DNA of 64,000 nt from Drosophila persimilis (Eukaryota > Arthropoda > Insecta > Diptera > Drosophilidae). Positions within the stretch are counted from its first letter, which is position 1. Each line of letters begins with the position of its first letter. The translations under genes and the position numbers were made by a program. Location of the stretch: contig NW_020825336.1 of the NCBI RefSeq assembly GCF_003286085.1, positions 1,054,001-1,118,000 on the forward strand, in the 5' to 3' direction. Of the stretch, positions 21,722 through 32,600 are shown in pieces. A model generated the notes under the pieces. The model did not search any database, was not told the origin of the DNA, and saw only the letters and a list, made by a program, of their open reading frames with translations.

Positions 21722-24607
21722 CCAATCTGCGAAACGCTATATCTCAGATAAATAGGGTCAGATCGGTGAAGGACCCAGTTTCCCACGATCGTGGGGATCC
21801 AGACTGTCGATCGGCATCAAAATCTCGACTTCGAAAATGAGCCCGATTTTTGGCAAATTTAATGATGTAACCATCATGATTTTTTGCGAAAATCGTGAAA
21901 AAATGGATGTCCTTTTTTCCAACGGCAGTCGATTGGCAGGACTCTCTCGAGCACGGAAAGACATTCCGCACCCCGATCGGCTGCCGTATTGCAGAGATAT
22001 AGCGTGCAGAAGAAACCAGTATTTTAATGATATGCCAATCTGCGAAACGCTATATCTCAGATAAATAGGGTCAGATCGGTGAAGGACCCAGTTTCCCACG
22101 ATCGTGGGGATCCAGACTGTCGATCGGCATCAAAATCTCGACTTCGAAAATGAGCCCGATTTTTGGCAAATTTAATGATGTAACCATCATGATTTTTTGC
22201 GAAAATCGTGAAAAAATGGATGTCCTTTTTTCCAACGGCAGTCGATTGGCAGGACTCTCTCGAGCACGGAAAGAGGGGCCGCACCCCGATGGGCTGCCGT
22301 ATTTCAGAGATATAGCGTGCAGAAGAAACCAGTATTTTAATGATATGCCAATCTTCGAAACGCTGTATCTCCGACAAATAGGGCCAGATCGGTGAGGGAC
22401 CTAGTCTCCCAGGATCGTGGGGATCCAGACTGTCGATCGGCGAGACTCTCCCGAGCACGGAAAGAGGCGCCGCACCCCGATCGGCTGCCGTATTTCAGAG
22501 ATATAGCGTGCAGAAGAAACCAGTATTTTAATGATATGCCAATCTTCGAAACGCTATATCTCCGACAAATAGGGCCAGATCGGTGAAGGACCCAGTTTCC
22601 CACGATCGTGGGGATCCAGACTGTCGATCGGCGAGACTCTCCCGAGCACGGAAAGAGAGGCCGCACCCCGATCGGCTTCCGTATTGCAGAGATATAGCGT
22701 GCAGAAGAAACCAGTATTTTAATTAGATTCCATTCTTCGAAACGCTATATCTCCGACAAATAGGGCCAGATCGGTGAAGGACCTAGTCTCCCAGAATCGT
22801 GGGGATCCAGACTGTCGATCGGCGAGACTCTCCCGAGCACGGAAAGAGGCGCCGCACCCCGATCGGCTGCCGTATTTCAGAGATATAGCGTGCAGAAGAA
22901 ACCAGTATTTTAATGATATGCCAATCTTCGAAACGCTATATCTCCGACAAATAGGGCCAGATCGGTGAAGGACCCAGTTTCCCACGATCGTGGGGATCCA
23001 GACTGTCGATCGGCGAGACTCTCCCGAGCACGGAAAGAGGGGCCGCACCCCGATCGGCTGCCGTATTGCAGAGATATAGCGTGCAGAAGAAACCAGTATT
23101 TTAATTATATGCCAATCTTCGAAACGCTATATCTCCGACAAATAGGGCCAGATCGGTGAAGGACCTAGTCTCCCAGGATCGTGGGGATCCAGGCTGTCGA
23201 TCGGCGAGACTCTCCCGAGCACGGAAAGAGGGGCCGCACCCCGATGGGCTGCCGTATTTCAGAGATATAGCGTGCAGAAGAAACCAGTATTTTAATGATA
23301 TGCCAATCTTCGAAACGCTATATCTCCGACAAATAGGGCCAGATCGGTGAAGGACCCAGTTTCCCACGATCGTGGGGATCCAGACTGTCGATCGGCATCA
23401 AAATCTCGACTTCGAAAATGAGCCCGATTTTTGGCAAATTTAATGATGTAACCATCATGATTTTTTGCGAAAATCGTGAAAAAATGGATGTCCTTTTTTC
23501 CAACGGCAGTCGATTGGCAGGACTCTCCCGAGCACGGAAAGAGGGGCCGAACCCCGATCGGCTGCCGTATTGCAGAGATATAGCGTGCAAAAGAAACCAG
23601 TATTTTAATGATATGCCAATCTTCGAAACGCTATATCTCCGACAAATAGGGCCAGATCGGTGAAGGACCTAGTCTCGCAGAATCGTGGGGATCCTGACTG
23701 TCGATTGGCAGGACTCTCCCGAGCACGGAAAGACATGCCGCACCCCGATCGGCTGCCGTATTGCAGAGATATAGCGTGCAGAAGAAACCAGTATTTTAAT
23801 GATATGCCAATCTGCGAAACGCTATATCTCAGATAAATAGGGTCAGATCGGTGAAGGACCTAGTCTCCCACGATCGTGGGGATCCAGACTGTCGATCGGC
23901 ATCAAAATCTCGACTTCGAAAATGAGCCCGATTTTTGGCAAATTTAATGTGTAACTATCATGATTTTTTGCGAAAATCGTGAAAAAATGGATGTCCTTTT
24001 TTCCAACGGCAGTCGATTGGCAGGACTCTCCCGAGCACGGAAAGACATGCCGCACCCCGATCGGTCTATAAATAGTCGAGATATAACCAAAGATAAAATG
24101 ACAAAATCGGCCATTTTGGTCGTTGGAGAACATTTGTTTTTTTCTAATTTTAGATGTAGAACAATTAACAACAACAGCAGACTGATCGAAAAAATGTACC
24201 CGACTGAATGGAGCCCTTATCAAGGATCCAGGATATTTTTCCCAATCAAACATATGTATCAGTATTTATTTATTTATTTTAATATTCGACAACGGAATCA
24301 AAATAATCCTTAACTTACTTATTTTGTATCTTAAATAATAACACAAAAGAAAAAATTACAAAATCATACATGAAATAGGAAAAAATCTATCAACCGTCTG
24401 ATGGGAAAGGGGATCCTTTCCCCTGGAAAAACTCAAATCGCATCCCAGCTGGCCACGCATTGTCCTAGCGAAGAGCCTAACAGATTGACTCATTATTGCC
24501 ATAGTTGGTCCGGTGGAGATCAGCCACGAAGGGTGCAGGGGTCCTTGGGCTCCTTGCAGGCATACTCAAGCCAATACTACTAAGCAGGTCTGGTTCTTCC
24601 ATACTAG

Positions 24608-24966
24608 AGGGAGGTGCACGAGGCGAAATCTGCAACCTTTCTGGATGCCATGATGGGCTACAGCTTCAAAACGCGTAAGTGATTCAGTATATAATTGTGG
24701 ACTTATTTTAAAATATATCTTCTTTCACAGAGGACTTATGTACCCTAGGATTTACCTCAAACCGAGCTGCATCCGATTTCCCCCGCCAAACGGAGTCCTA
24801 TCCAAGAATTAACGAGGCGTTTTCGAGACAGACCGAGTCCTATCCCACCCCTACAAAATCCGAACCCAACAAGCCGTCTTCATCCGTCGACCTGGCCATC
24901 GACAACAAGGACTTTGACTATGGCAACCAAGGGAGGATCTCGTTGGTGTTAGGTTTAGGGATATAA
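24608..24966 (+). CDS. 3' end of an unrecognised spliced gene or gene remnant
   Basis: Two open segments join in phase, 24608-24674 and 24731-24966, across a 56-bp intron with a good donor (C|GTAAGT) and acceptor (TTTCACAG). Exon one is preceded by a branch-like ACTAAG and by CCATACTAG, so it may itself be an internal exon. The product tail is about 100 residues and hydrophilic, with SRQTESYP following a near copy PRQTESYP 14 residues earlier. It ends at TAA, with an AATAAA 83 bases on. I do not recognise the protein. No upstream exon in frame could be found before the satellite, so the 5' part may be lost or interrupted. It may be a pseudogene. Confidence 0.35.
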
Positions 24967-25048
24967 ACGCCTATACATTTAGATAGTAAATATAAATGTT
25001 TTCCACTTGTTTATTGTTTATTTACTTGTACTAAGCTAAGTTTCGATG

Positions 25049-25054
25049 AATAAA
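25049..25054 (+). terminator. Polyadenylation signal for the 24.6-kb gene fragment
   Basis: AATAAA lies 83 bases after the TAA at 24964-24966, on the same strand, in AT-rich sequence. This supports the upstream exons having been a real 3' end. Confidence 0.4.
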
Positions 25055-25512
25055 ACTATTGAAATATCATCCTTGCTGTATTCTGTATTGGGGGAACTAT
25101 TCCGATTACAGAAAGGCGTGGTACGCCCAGATCGGTTCACAAATAGCGGAAACTACAAAATGTTTTTGATTAGGGAAAAGGTCCTTGATCCATGATAATT
25201 ACTCCATTAAATCAGAGACATTTTGTCGATCACTGGATATCATCGCACGCCCAGATCGGCCCACAAATAGCCGAGAAAATTAAATATGTATGGTTGGGGC
25301 TGTTGTAGTCCTTTCCGAAGGATCAAAGACATTTTTCAGATCACAGCGGGCCATGGCAGAAAACAAGATATATTTGTCTGTAGAAAATATCCTTGATCCT
25401 TGGTCCTTGATAAGGAATGCATTAGATCAAGGAAGCTATTCCGAGCCCAGGAAGACGTCGCACGTCCGCATCGTGCCTCAAATAACGGAGAAAAAAAACA
25501 AGAGTTGTTGCT

Positions 25513-25653
25513 GCTCGATTTTTTGTAAATTTAAAATTGTATCCATCATGATTCTGGCAAAAATCGTGCTAAAGTGTATGTCCTTCTTTCTGATGCTAAT
25601 CGATTGTCATAACTCTCCTGGCAAAGAAAAGGTACACCACGCCCAGAGCGGGA
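25513..25653 (+). repeat. Diverged outside copy of the satellite B monomer
   Basis: Blocks appear in the same order as in the B-specific segment and the adjoining A part: CTCGATTTTTTG, AAATTTAA, CCATCATGATT, AAAATCGTG, ATGTCCTT, ATCGATTG, ACTCTCC, then CACGCCCAGAGCGG matching CGCACCCCGATCGG. By eye, identity is roughly 65-75%. An open frame across 25290-25733 is incidental. The copy retains the 122-bp segment that A monomers lack. Confidence 0.75.
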
Positions 25654-25733
25654 AGCAACCTATAGTACTACATCTCAGTTACGTTTTTTGTGAAATCAAT
25701 CATTTTCTTTGGTTTCATAGCAAGAAACTTTGA

Positions 25734-26601
25734 TGATGACATGGCGGCCAGCATTCCATAGCAGCCAGCTAATGCCAACCCTTGCCAACCGCACCTCCCG
25801 GCAGCAAACAAACCTCCCCCATTCAAACAAGAGAGATTTCTTTCCATTATAAATGTCTGTAATTTGTTCAGATACATACATACATAGATTGGTTCATTGC
25901 TTGATTTCGTTTTGGTTAATTTCTGCGAATTGCATACTAAAATTAAATTACTTCAGTAGCTGCTTTTCGTTCCGCTCATATCCGTGGCATATTGTAGCAG
26001 TGTACAAATAAATCTTACGATTATGATATTGCTGTCATAAATTATTAAATCTAAATCAAACACTAAAGTACGGGGCGGGGGCAGGGCATGCGATATGTTG
26101 TATTGGCGATCAATCGATCCGATAGCAGCGTGCTTTGTAGTGCTGCTAAGCCGAACAACGCACACGCAATCAGACCCGACCGCTACTAAATCTAAATCAA
26201 ATAATTTACAATACTTCTTCATGTTCATGTGACCGACGACGAGTGGATGTGATAAATTTAAATGAATGTCCGTCCCCCGTCGAAGGGTGCGCGAGCGGGG
26301 GAGTCGACTGAATCGAGTGAGGGCTACGGCTAAGAGGCTATTGGCTATGGCTAAGCGCTAGATTCATACACGTCTACATAAATATATCACAAAATCAGTG
26401 AAATGAAAATTCGCTGGAGTATTTGCTTGTTTCGCTTTGGATGATGCATGAGATGAATGCAAATGAATGCAGTGATTGGCAATGCTGGGCACATCTCCTG
26501 TCCTCTTTCTCTTTCTCTTCCTATTCCTATTCATATTCCTATCCTGTTCCTATCCTATCCTGTACTGTCCTTTCCTTTCGTCAGCAGCGGATCGGCGTCT
26601 G
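25734..26601. other. Non-coding interval including the likely FNIP 3' untranslated region
   Basis: Nothing coding is visible. The right part (about 25.9-26.6 kb) is AT-rich with CCTATT-type repeats near 26518-26570 and probably holds the FNIP 3' UTR. I could not pick out one convincing minus-strand polyadenylation signal. Confidence 0.5.
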
Positions 26602-29600
26602 TCATCTGAAGCTGATGCCGCACTTGCGACTGATCTTGGGCGTGTGTATGTAGGCAATCGAGAGCAGAAGCGGCACATCGTTCTCGGAGAGCTGCAGCGG
26701 CGTGGTAATGTCACTCAACCGACATGGATCCGTCTCGAGCAGAAAGGCGGCCAACGTCTCCGACTGTAGATAGATTTCCTGCAGCTTCGACTCCAGAAAC
26801 GACAGGCACTACAAATTAAATACAAAATCCATTTAAGTAAAGATTACGACAGAGTCTGGTTAGTGATTTGTCTACCTCATAGGCGGGTATGCCGCCAGCG
26901 TGCATGGCCTGAACGGTTTCCAGCATGCTCGAAACTAGCTGCGACATGCCCACGGGCGAGCTCTGGCCTCCGGCATAGGGAAACTGCTGGGCCTGCGACG
27001 AGATCAGGCGCACATCCCACTTGTCCATGTCCGCCACAATGGCAATATTCTCCGCCGGCTGTGAGATGAGTGAGGCCGAGCGTGCAGCCAGTGCCAGGTC
27101 CTCGCGCAGATGCATTTCCCACTTATTTGGCGGTGCACACGTCCCCTGCGGAGATGAGAACAAAGCTTGGGTTAGAATTGTTACAATTTGTAACCTTCAA
27201 AGAGGTTTTCTCACCTGCAGCACCATGTCGGAGACATAGTGATCGCTGACGCTCAGCATCAGCGAGGGAATGAAACCCGCTCGCAGCTGATCGCCCGGCG
27301 GCTCATCGTCCTGCGGCAGTTCCTTGATGCCAGGCACGGGTAGCTTCAACAGCTGCTGGGACACATTCACGGCCGCGCACTTCGCGGCCACCGAGGAGAC
27401 GGAGCTGCGACCCGAGGGCACCCGCTTGGGCTGCTGTTTTCGCGTGAATCCCGTCTGCGTTACCACCGCTGGCTGGGGAGGTTCTGGTGCGGACTTGAGG
27501 GTATCTATGGAGGCAGCAGAGTTGACCGGCTGCAGGGTTCTGCTGCTCTGATTCTGATTCTGATTATAGCAATGCACCTCATCCGTCTCAAACTCCAGTT
27601 CGGTGGCATTGGATGGCGTCTGGTAGGTCGCCGAGGAGCTCATCATCCCACCGCTGCTGCAGACAATGCACCGCTCGCTGCCCACTGCCGGCGTTGCGCT
27701 GGGATTGGAGTTGGGACTGGGTCCGATTGAGCTGCTGCTGGCCGCCAGCTCAGGATGCTGATGGAGTGTCACGCTGCTGTCGCTCGACTTGAGGGCAGCC
27801 TCACTCGCCTCTAGCTTGGTGGCCTTGTCCATTAGCAGATCGTAGTTGTTGGACAGCACCAGGTTCTTGCTCTTCATGTAGTTGGTGGCTATCTGGGGAT
27901 ACTGCTCAAAGTTGAACTTCATGCCCGAGTGCTTCTTGGCCATGCTGGCCACGTCGTGGGTGCGCTGATGCTGGGCACACAGCATGAGCGTGGCGGGGGC
28001 CTGCTTTGCGTCGTCGGTGAGATCTTCGTTGCTCTTCTTGAGATTGATCAGCGGCTCGTTGTCGCCCAGGACGAAGACCACACCATTGCCATTATCCGCG
28101 CCGGTCTGCCTGCAGATGCCATGCTCCCGCTCGATCAGCTTGTGGCAGTGATCGAAGTGGATCTGCTCCTCCAGGCTGACGTTCTCCTTTATGGGCTCAA
28201 TGCCCCACGTCATGCGATCGCTCTTCCCCATGCTATTCTGCGTGATGAGGGCCGACAACGACAGATGCGAGGCGCGCCTCTCGTGGGTGAGCGGCTCAAA
28301 GTCGCCCGCGTCCAGGGCTCCCCGTTTTTCGATGGCATCTGGATTTCCCTCGACGGAGTAGCTGCTGCAGCGCCGCTCCAGCTTTCGGTTCATGATCTTA
28401 ATGCCCTGCTGAAGCTTGGCCAGATCAAGGCTCAGACCATCCTTCACAACCGCCGCCATGGGCACCATGTTCCACAAGAAGTTCTTCTTGGCTGTGGCTG
28501 TGGCTGTAGCTGGTGGTGTTTCCGTGGCATCGTCGAACTCGATGGCTTCGATGGCCCCATCATCGATGCTGCCGCCGCCTGTGCCAACGGATCCCGATCC
28601 CGATCCGTTTGACTCATCCTCCATGCACAGCTCCACATTGTCGGGCGTGGTTACCGTCAGACGTATCCGGCCATCCTTGCCGGTGCGAAAGTACTGCTGC
28701 GCCTGTCGGGCCAGCAGCGTCTTTTTGTCGATGCCCGTGTCCATCAAATAGTTGCCAATACGCAGCTCCTGCTGCACAAAATGGGAGTCGCGGAAGGCCA
28801 GGACAGTGGGTATCTCGTTCTTTTTCAGCGTCTGCATGCCGTCCTGATCTGCCTGATCTTCAAGCCCCAGATCCCTCTCGTCCTCATCCTCGTCTCCGCA
28901 GCAGTCGAGCAGCACCTCCCCCCCATCATCCACATCGTCCGCAATGGCATTCAGATTCTGTTTGCAGGTGGCCACTCGGCTCAGACCGCCCGCACGGCGC
29001 AGCTGCGAGGGTGGACTCTTGTGCCGCTCCTGGCTCTGATGGTGGTTCTGGCTCTGGTTGACCAGATCGTTGATCAGCTGCTTGTTAAAGTCCTCCCGCT
29101 TGGCCGTGCGACGCACCTCGCTGCAGCGTATAAAGTACGTGAGGACATTGAGGAGCTTCTCCACCCACAGCTTCTCCGCTCCATAGATGATGGTGCGCAC
29201 CAGCTTCGGGGGCATCCCAATGGCCCCATACAAGTCCCCCAGCTGCGCCCACAGGGCGTTGTAAGGGTGCTTCTGGGCCACCTGCAGGAGCTTGGCCCTC
29301 TGTTCAATGGCTGCGGAGGCCGCAGAGGCGTCCGATCGCCTTGAGCCTGAACTGTTGAAGGCTGAAACGGTGGCCACCCAGCCCAGATGGTAGGTGAGAA
29401 TCCCCGTCAACATTGTGCTGATGAAGCTGCACAAACAAGAGCGATTAGTACATCCTCAGAAAGGGAATGGAGTGCTCTTACAAATTGGAATCCTTGGTAT
29501 CGGCAAAGGACAGCAAATCACAGAGTTCCTTAATGAAGCGTTCGGCCACAGTCTTGGAGTACTTGCTGCCGCTGGTGGTGATGCTCAGCCAGACAGGGGT

Positions 29601-32600
29601 CTTGATGCGTGGCGCCGTGAAGAGATCGTTGAACCACTGCTGTGTATCCTGCCAGGCCTGGAACATGATCTGTGGGAGGAGAGAGACTGCTATTTAGACG
29701 CATTTCAATGGCTTTCAATGCTGGTGATGGCTTACCTGCAAAAAGTTCTTGTGATTGATGTAGGCGTGCTCTGTGCTGGCCCTGAGACGACTCAGCATGG
29801 ACTCGAGCAGGGCAATGTGCTCGCTGCAGAAGAGCTCCATCTCCTCCTCGAAGGACTCGCTCATGGTGATGCACACGGCCAGTCCCAGCTTGGCCCGACG
29901 CCTCAGATTGGCCTGCCGACGTCCCATCTCGGGATTGCTACGCGACTCGTTCGCACAGTAGCTGGCGCGCCTGTACTGCGGTGGAGCCATGCCACCGCCT
30001 TCGCTGCCACCGGCCCCGCCATTGCCCGATCCCTGGCTCGAGCTGCCGCCATTGGCCTGCGTGTAGTTGTCGCTGAGGAAGCCGATAAAGTCGTTCCTGG
30101 AATGCTCGTTCTCGAAGGAGGTGCGCAGGTTGCGCGAGATTCGTCGCTGCAGGCAGCCGTCGCTGGCAAACTCCTCCAGGTGCGGGGAGCTGGCCGAGAA
30201 GGCCGAGTCCATGCTCAGCTTTCGCATGGCATCCGACTGGTCGGACATCACGCTGCCCAAGCTGCTGCGTGTGGAATACTGATACGACCACTGATCTCCG
30301 CTCGAATAGGGACCACCCGCACCACTCCCACTCCCACTGCCGCTGGCCGAGTAGCCCGAGTCCGTGGCATTGCTGTACGTCGAGGAGTACCGCGGGCCGC
30401 TCGAATCGCTCGAATGGACTGTCGACAGCGACTGCTGGTCCGGGGCAGGCACATCGAGGGGCGGCGTCAGGCTCATCTGGCGACCCACGCACACGCTGAA
30501 GGGCATGGAGAAGGAGTTCATCGAGAGGCCATCCATGGAGCCGTGCTCGCTGCAAATGGAGCTGCGGGGCGTGGCCAGGCTGTTCATCGAGAGCGTCGAG
30601 TAGGGCGAGTGGCCTGCTCCACCGATGCTGCTGCTGCTCGTGGGCGTCAGGTACACCTGCGAGCACAGGATTCGCGCCGGTTCCGGCAGCCAGTGCACCT
30701 TGAGAGCGGTTCCACAGAAGGACATCGGCAGCGAGCCAAAGACCATCTCGCCCAGTGGCGTGATATCCGCTCCCGAGGGGCGATTGTGCTGCAAAGGGAT
30801 TCTCATTACGATCGGGATTCTCTTGGCCGGAGTGTGTGTGTGTGACTCACCTTGTAGCCGTACTCGGGGCACACATCGATAAAGTTGCTGCCATTGCTGC
30901 TGGAATGTGCCTTGGCCTGGATCTTGCCGTTTTGCAGCGATGTGTACTTTTCATTCTTCACGAATTTCCCAGTGGCCGACGAGGGGACGGACGTTGAGGC
31001 CTCCTTGTGCGTCACCTTCTGCAGGGCATTGGAATCGAAGAGCAGGCGACGAGTGTCATCCTCTTTATAGAGCAGCACACGCACTTGGCTGCCCTCGAAG
31101 GGGAATCGACTGCAAATAGGGGGACAAAATATCGATTTAATAGAGGCACAAAACATATTTGTTTCCCAAAGTGACTGAAAATTGTACAATCATGCTCATT
31201 CATAAAAAAATCGGTTAACAATAGTTATACGCATGCCTCTGGCGGTATTTCTTTGTAATCACGAGTCACACTGACGGCTCTGATTACTTTTTGGGAGGCC
31301 CCCCCCCTCCCCACACCTCAATGGCCACTATCGACAACCGTTGACCATCTTAAGAGTTCCCCTCGAGGGTCCACCCCCATAGACGCTTGGGTGTCGCAAT
31401 GACGAGATCTATTATAATGCGCACATCTTTCAATGTCCCCCTCTCTCTATCTCTCTCTTTCTCGTGTACTTGCTGTGTCTCTCTCCCTCTCCCTCTCCTT
31501 CTCCCTCTCTCCCTCTCTGTTGATTGTTCATTTCGATTAAATGGCAAATGCGAGACGATGCTCTATATATAGCGAGGCAAGTATTTTGGCACGTGACACG
31601 TGGATTACTCATGCCCCAAAGCGACTTCATTTGGACCTGGCCACGGGCATGCACTGACAAGTACATGTGTACAAATCCTGTCCAGGAATTGGGTGTAGTA
31701 CAAGAGAATCCATCACTACCATTCCCAGATATGCCACGCACCTGTTCGAGCAGTTGCTTCTCCTTCAACGGAATTTGAGCTGATTTATTTTTAGTGGGTT
31801 TATAAATGGCTTGTCTAAGTAGCGCTAAGGCGCCTCTGACTCTGCCGCTGCCTCTGCCTCTCCAGAAATTAGCGCTATAATTAACAATTAGCTCAATATG
31901 TCGATGATAGTTTCTTCGACACTGGAGTAGGGACGGAGAAGGAGAGGCAGGGGCAAGGGGCAGAGGGGGCAGACGGGGAATTTGGGGGCCCAACATGTTT
32001 TAGAGCTTCATAAATGTTTTATAGCCTCCCCAGCCGATAAGATGGTGGGGGCCAACGTTGAACGTTGCTTTGACTGGAAGCCGGTACGGCACCACCGTAC
32101 GCACCGAGAGAGATTACCCATGGAACGGTATAAGGTAGGGTGCGGTATCGTTTGGGCGGGACGGCGGTGTCCATTGGTGTCTGGCCGTGTCCGGCCGTGT
32201 CCGGCTCTGTCCGCGGCTGCTTTCTGTGTTGGTTTGAAGTCACGAGTGTGCACCACCGAACTGGATATAAATTCACGACTAAAAGACCGCTGGACGGTTG
32301 TCGGGGTCGGCCTGTTTCTTTGAGGATTGAGGCCAATTAGGCTCAGGCTAGACTGGATGGCTTTCTGACTGTCTGGGGTGGTTTACTTGTATTTGAAAGG
32401 CGGCGTAGGCATGCGGCAAGGAGTGATTCCAGTGTCCCGTTACAGCTTCCAGCTACAATTGCAGTTGCCGGTGAAGGTGCAGGTGCAGACAGTTCAGTGT
32501 TCACGGATTAGGTTCTGCTCCGTTCTGTTTGGACGGACGGACCGACGCCTGGGCTGATATCTTTATAGCTGCGATGCTAGTCAACAAATGAAGTTCAAGG

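Larger units (their letters stand above)
7641..24064. repeat. 16.4-kb tandem satellite array with 191-bp (A) and 313-bp (B) monomers
   Basis: I place each monomer start at GGTGAAGG. Short monomers (A) are 191 bp. Long monomers (B) are 313 bp and have 122 extra bases. From the first B at 7797 to the last at 23850 there are 24 B and 47 intervening A units. The sum of their lengths, less a 63-bp and a 79-bp deletion plus a 19-bp duplication, equals the measured 16,053 bp. The first unit (7641-7796) and the last are more diverged, as is usual at array edges. Each monomer carries GGGGATCC and GTCGATCGGC. Short reading frames within monomers come from the repeat itself, and 191 is not a multiple of three. 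It lies between the converging 3' ends of Exn and FNIP. I do not recognise it as a named family; the 180-bp satellites described in the obscura group are one thing to compare. Confidence 0.97.
24065..25500. repeat. Decayed satellite-related repeats flanking the array
   Basis: At 24064 the clean array ends, and a diverged continuation (TAGTCGAGATATAAC) aligns with the usual GCAGAGATATAGC. A related segment, ACGCCCAGATCGG followed by ACAAATAGC, recurs near 25123 and 25247, and a weaker copy lies near 25462. Near-repeats of CCTTGATCC at about 25183-25200 and 25390-25410 suggest an older, longer unit. An unknown spliced coding segment (24608-24966) sits in the middle and is annotated separately. 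Confidence 0.5.

Noticed and set aside
7869-24064. Dozens of 60-170-residue reading frames in the satellite, nearly identical to each other
   Set aside because: They arise from the repeated monomer. Many begin at GTG rather than ATG, the frame shifts in each 191-bp unit, and both strands show equal numbers of such frames.
7641-24064. Regularly spaced repeats resembling a CRISPR array
   Set aside because: The repeats are contiguous 191/313-bp monomers with no unique spacers, and the surrounding genes are eukaryotic with introns.
25290-25733. 147-codon plus-strand frame
   Set aside because: Much of it runs over a diverged satellite copy (25513-25653) and older repeats. It has no family resemblance.
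27929-30845. Long plus-strand frames (227 and 483 codons) opposite FNIP exons
   Set aside because: They are antisense shadows of the conserved FNIP exons 3 and 5, with no splice support or family resemblance.
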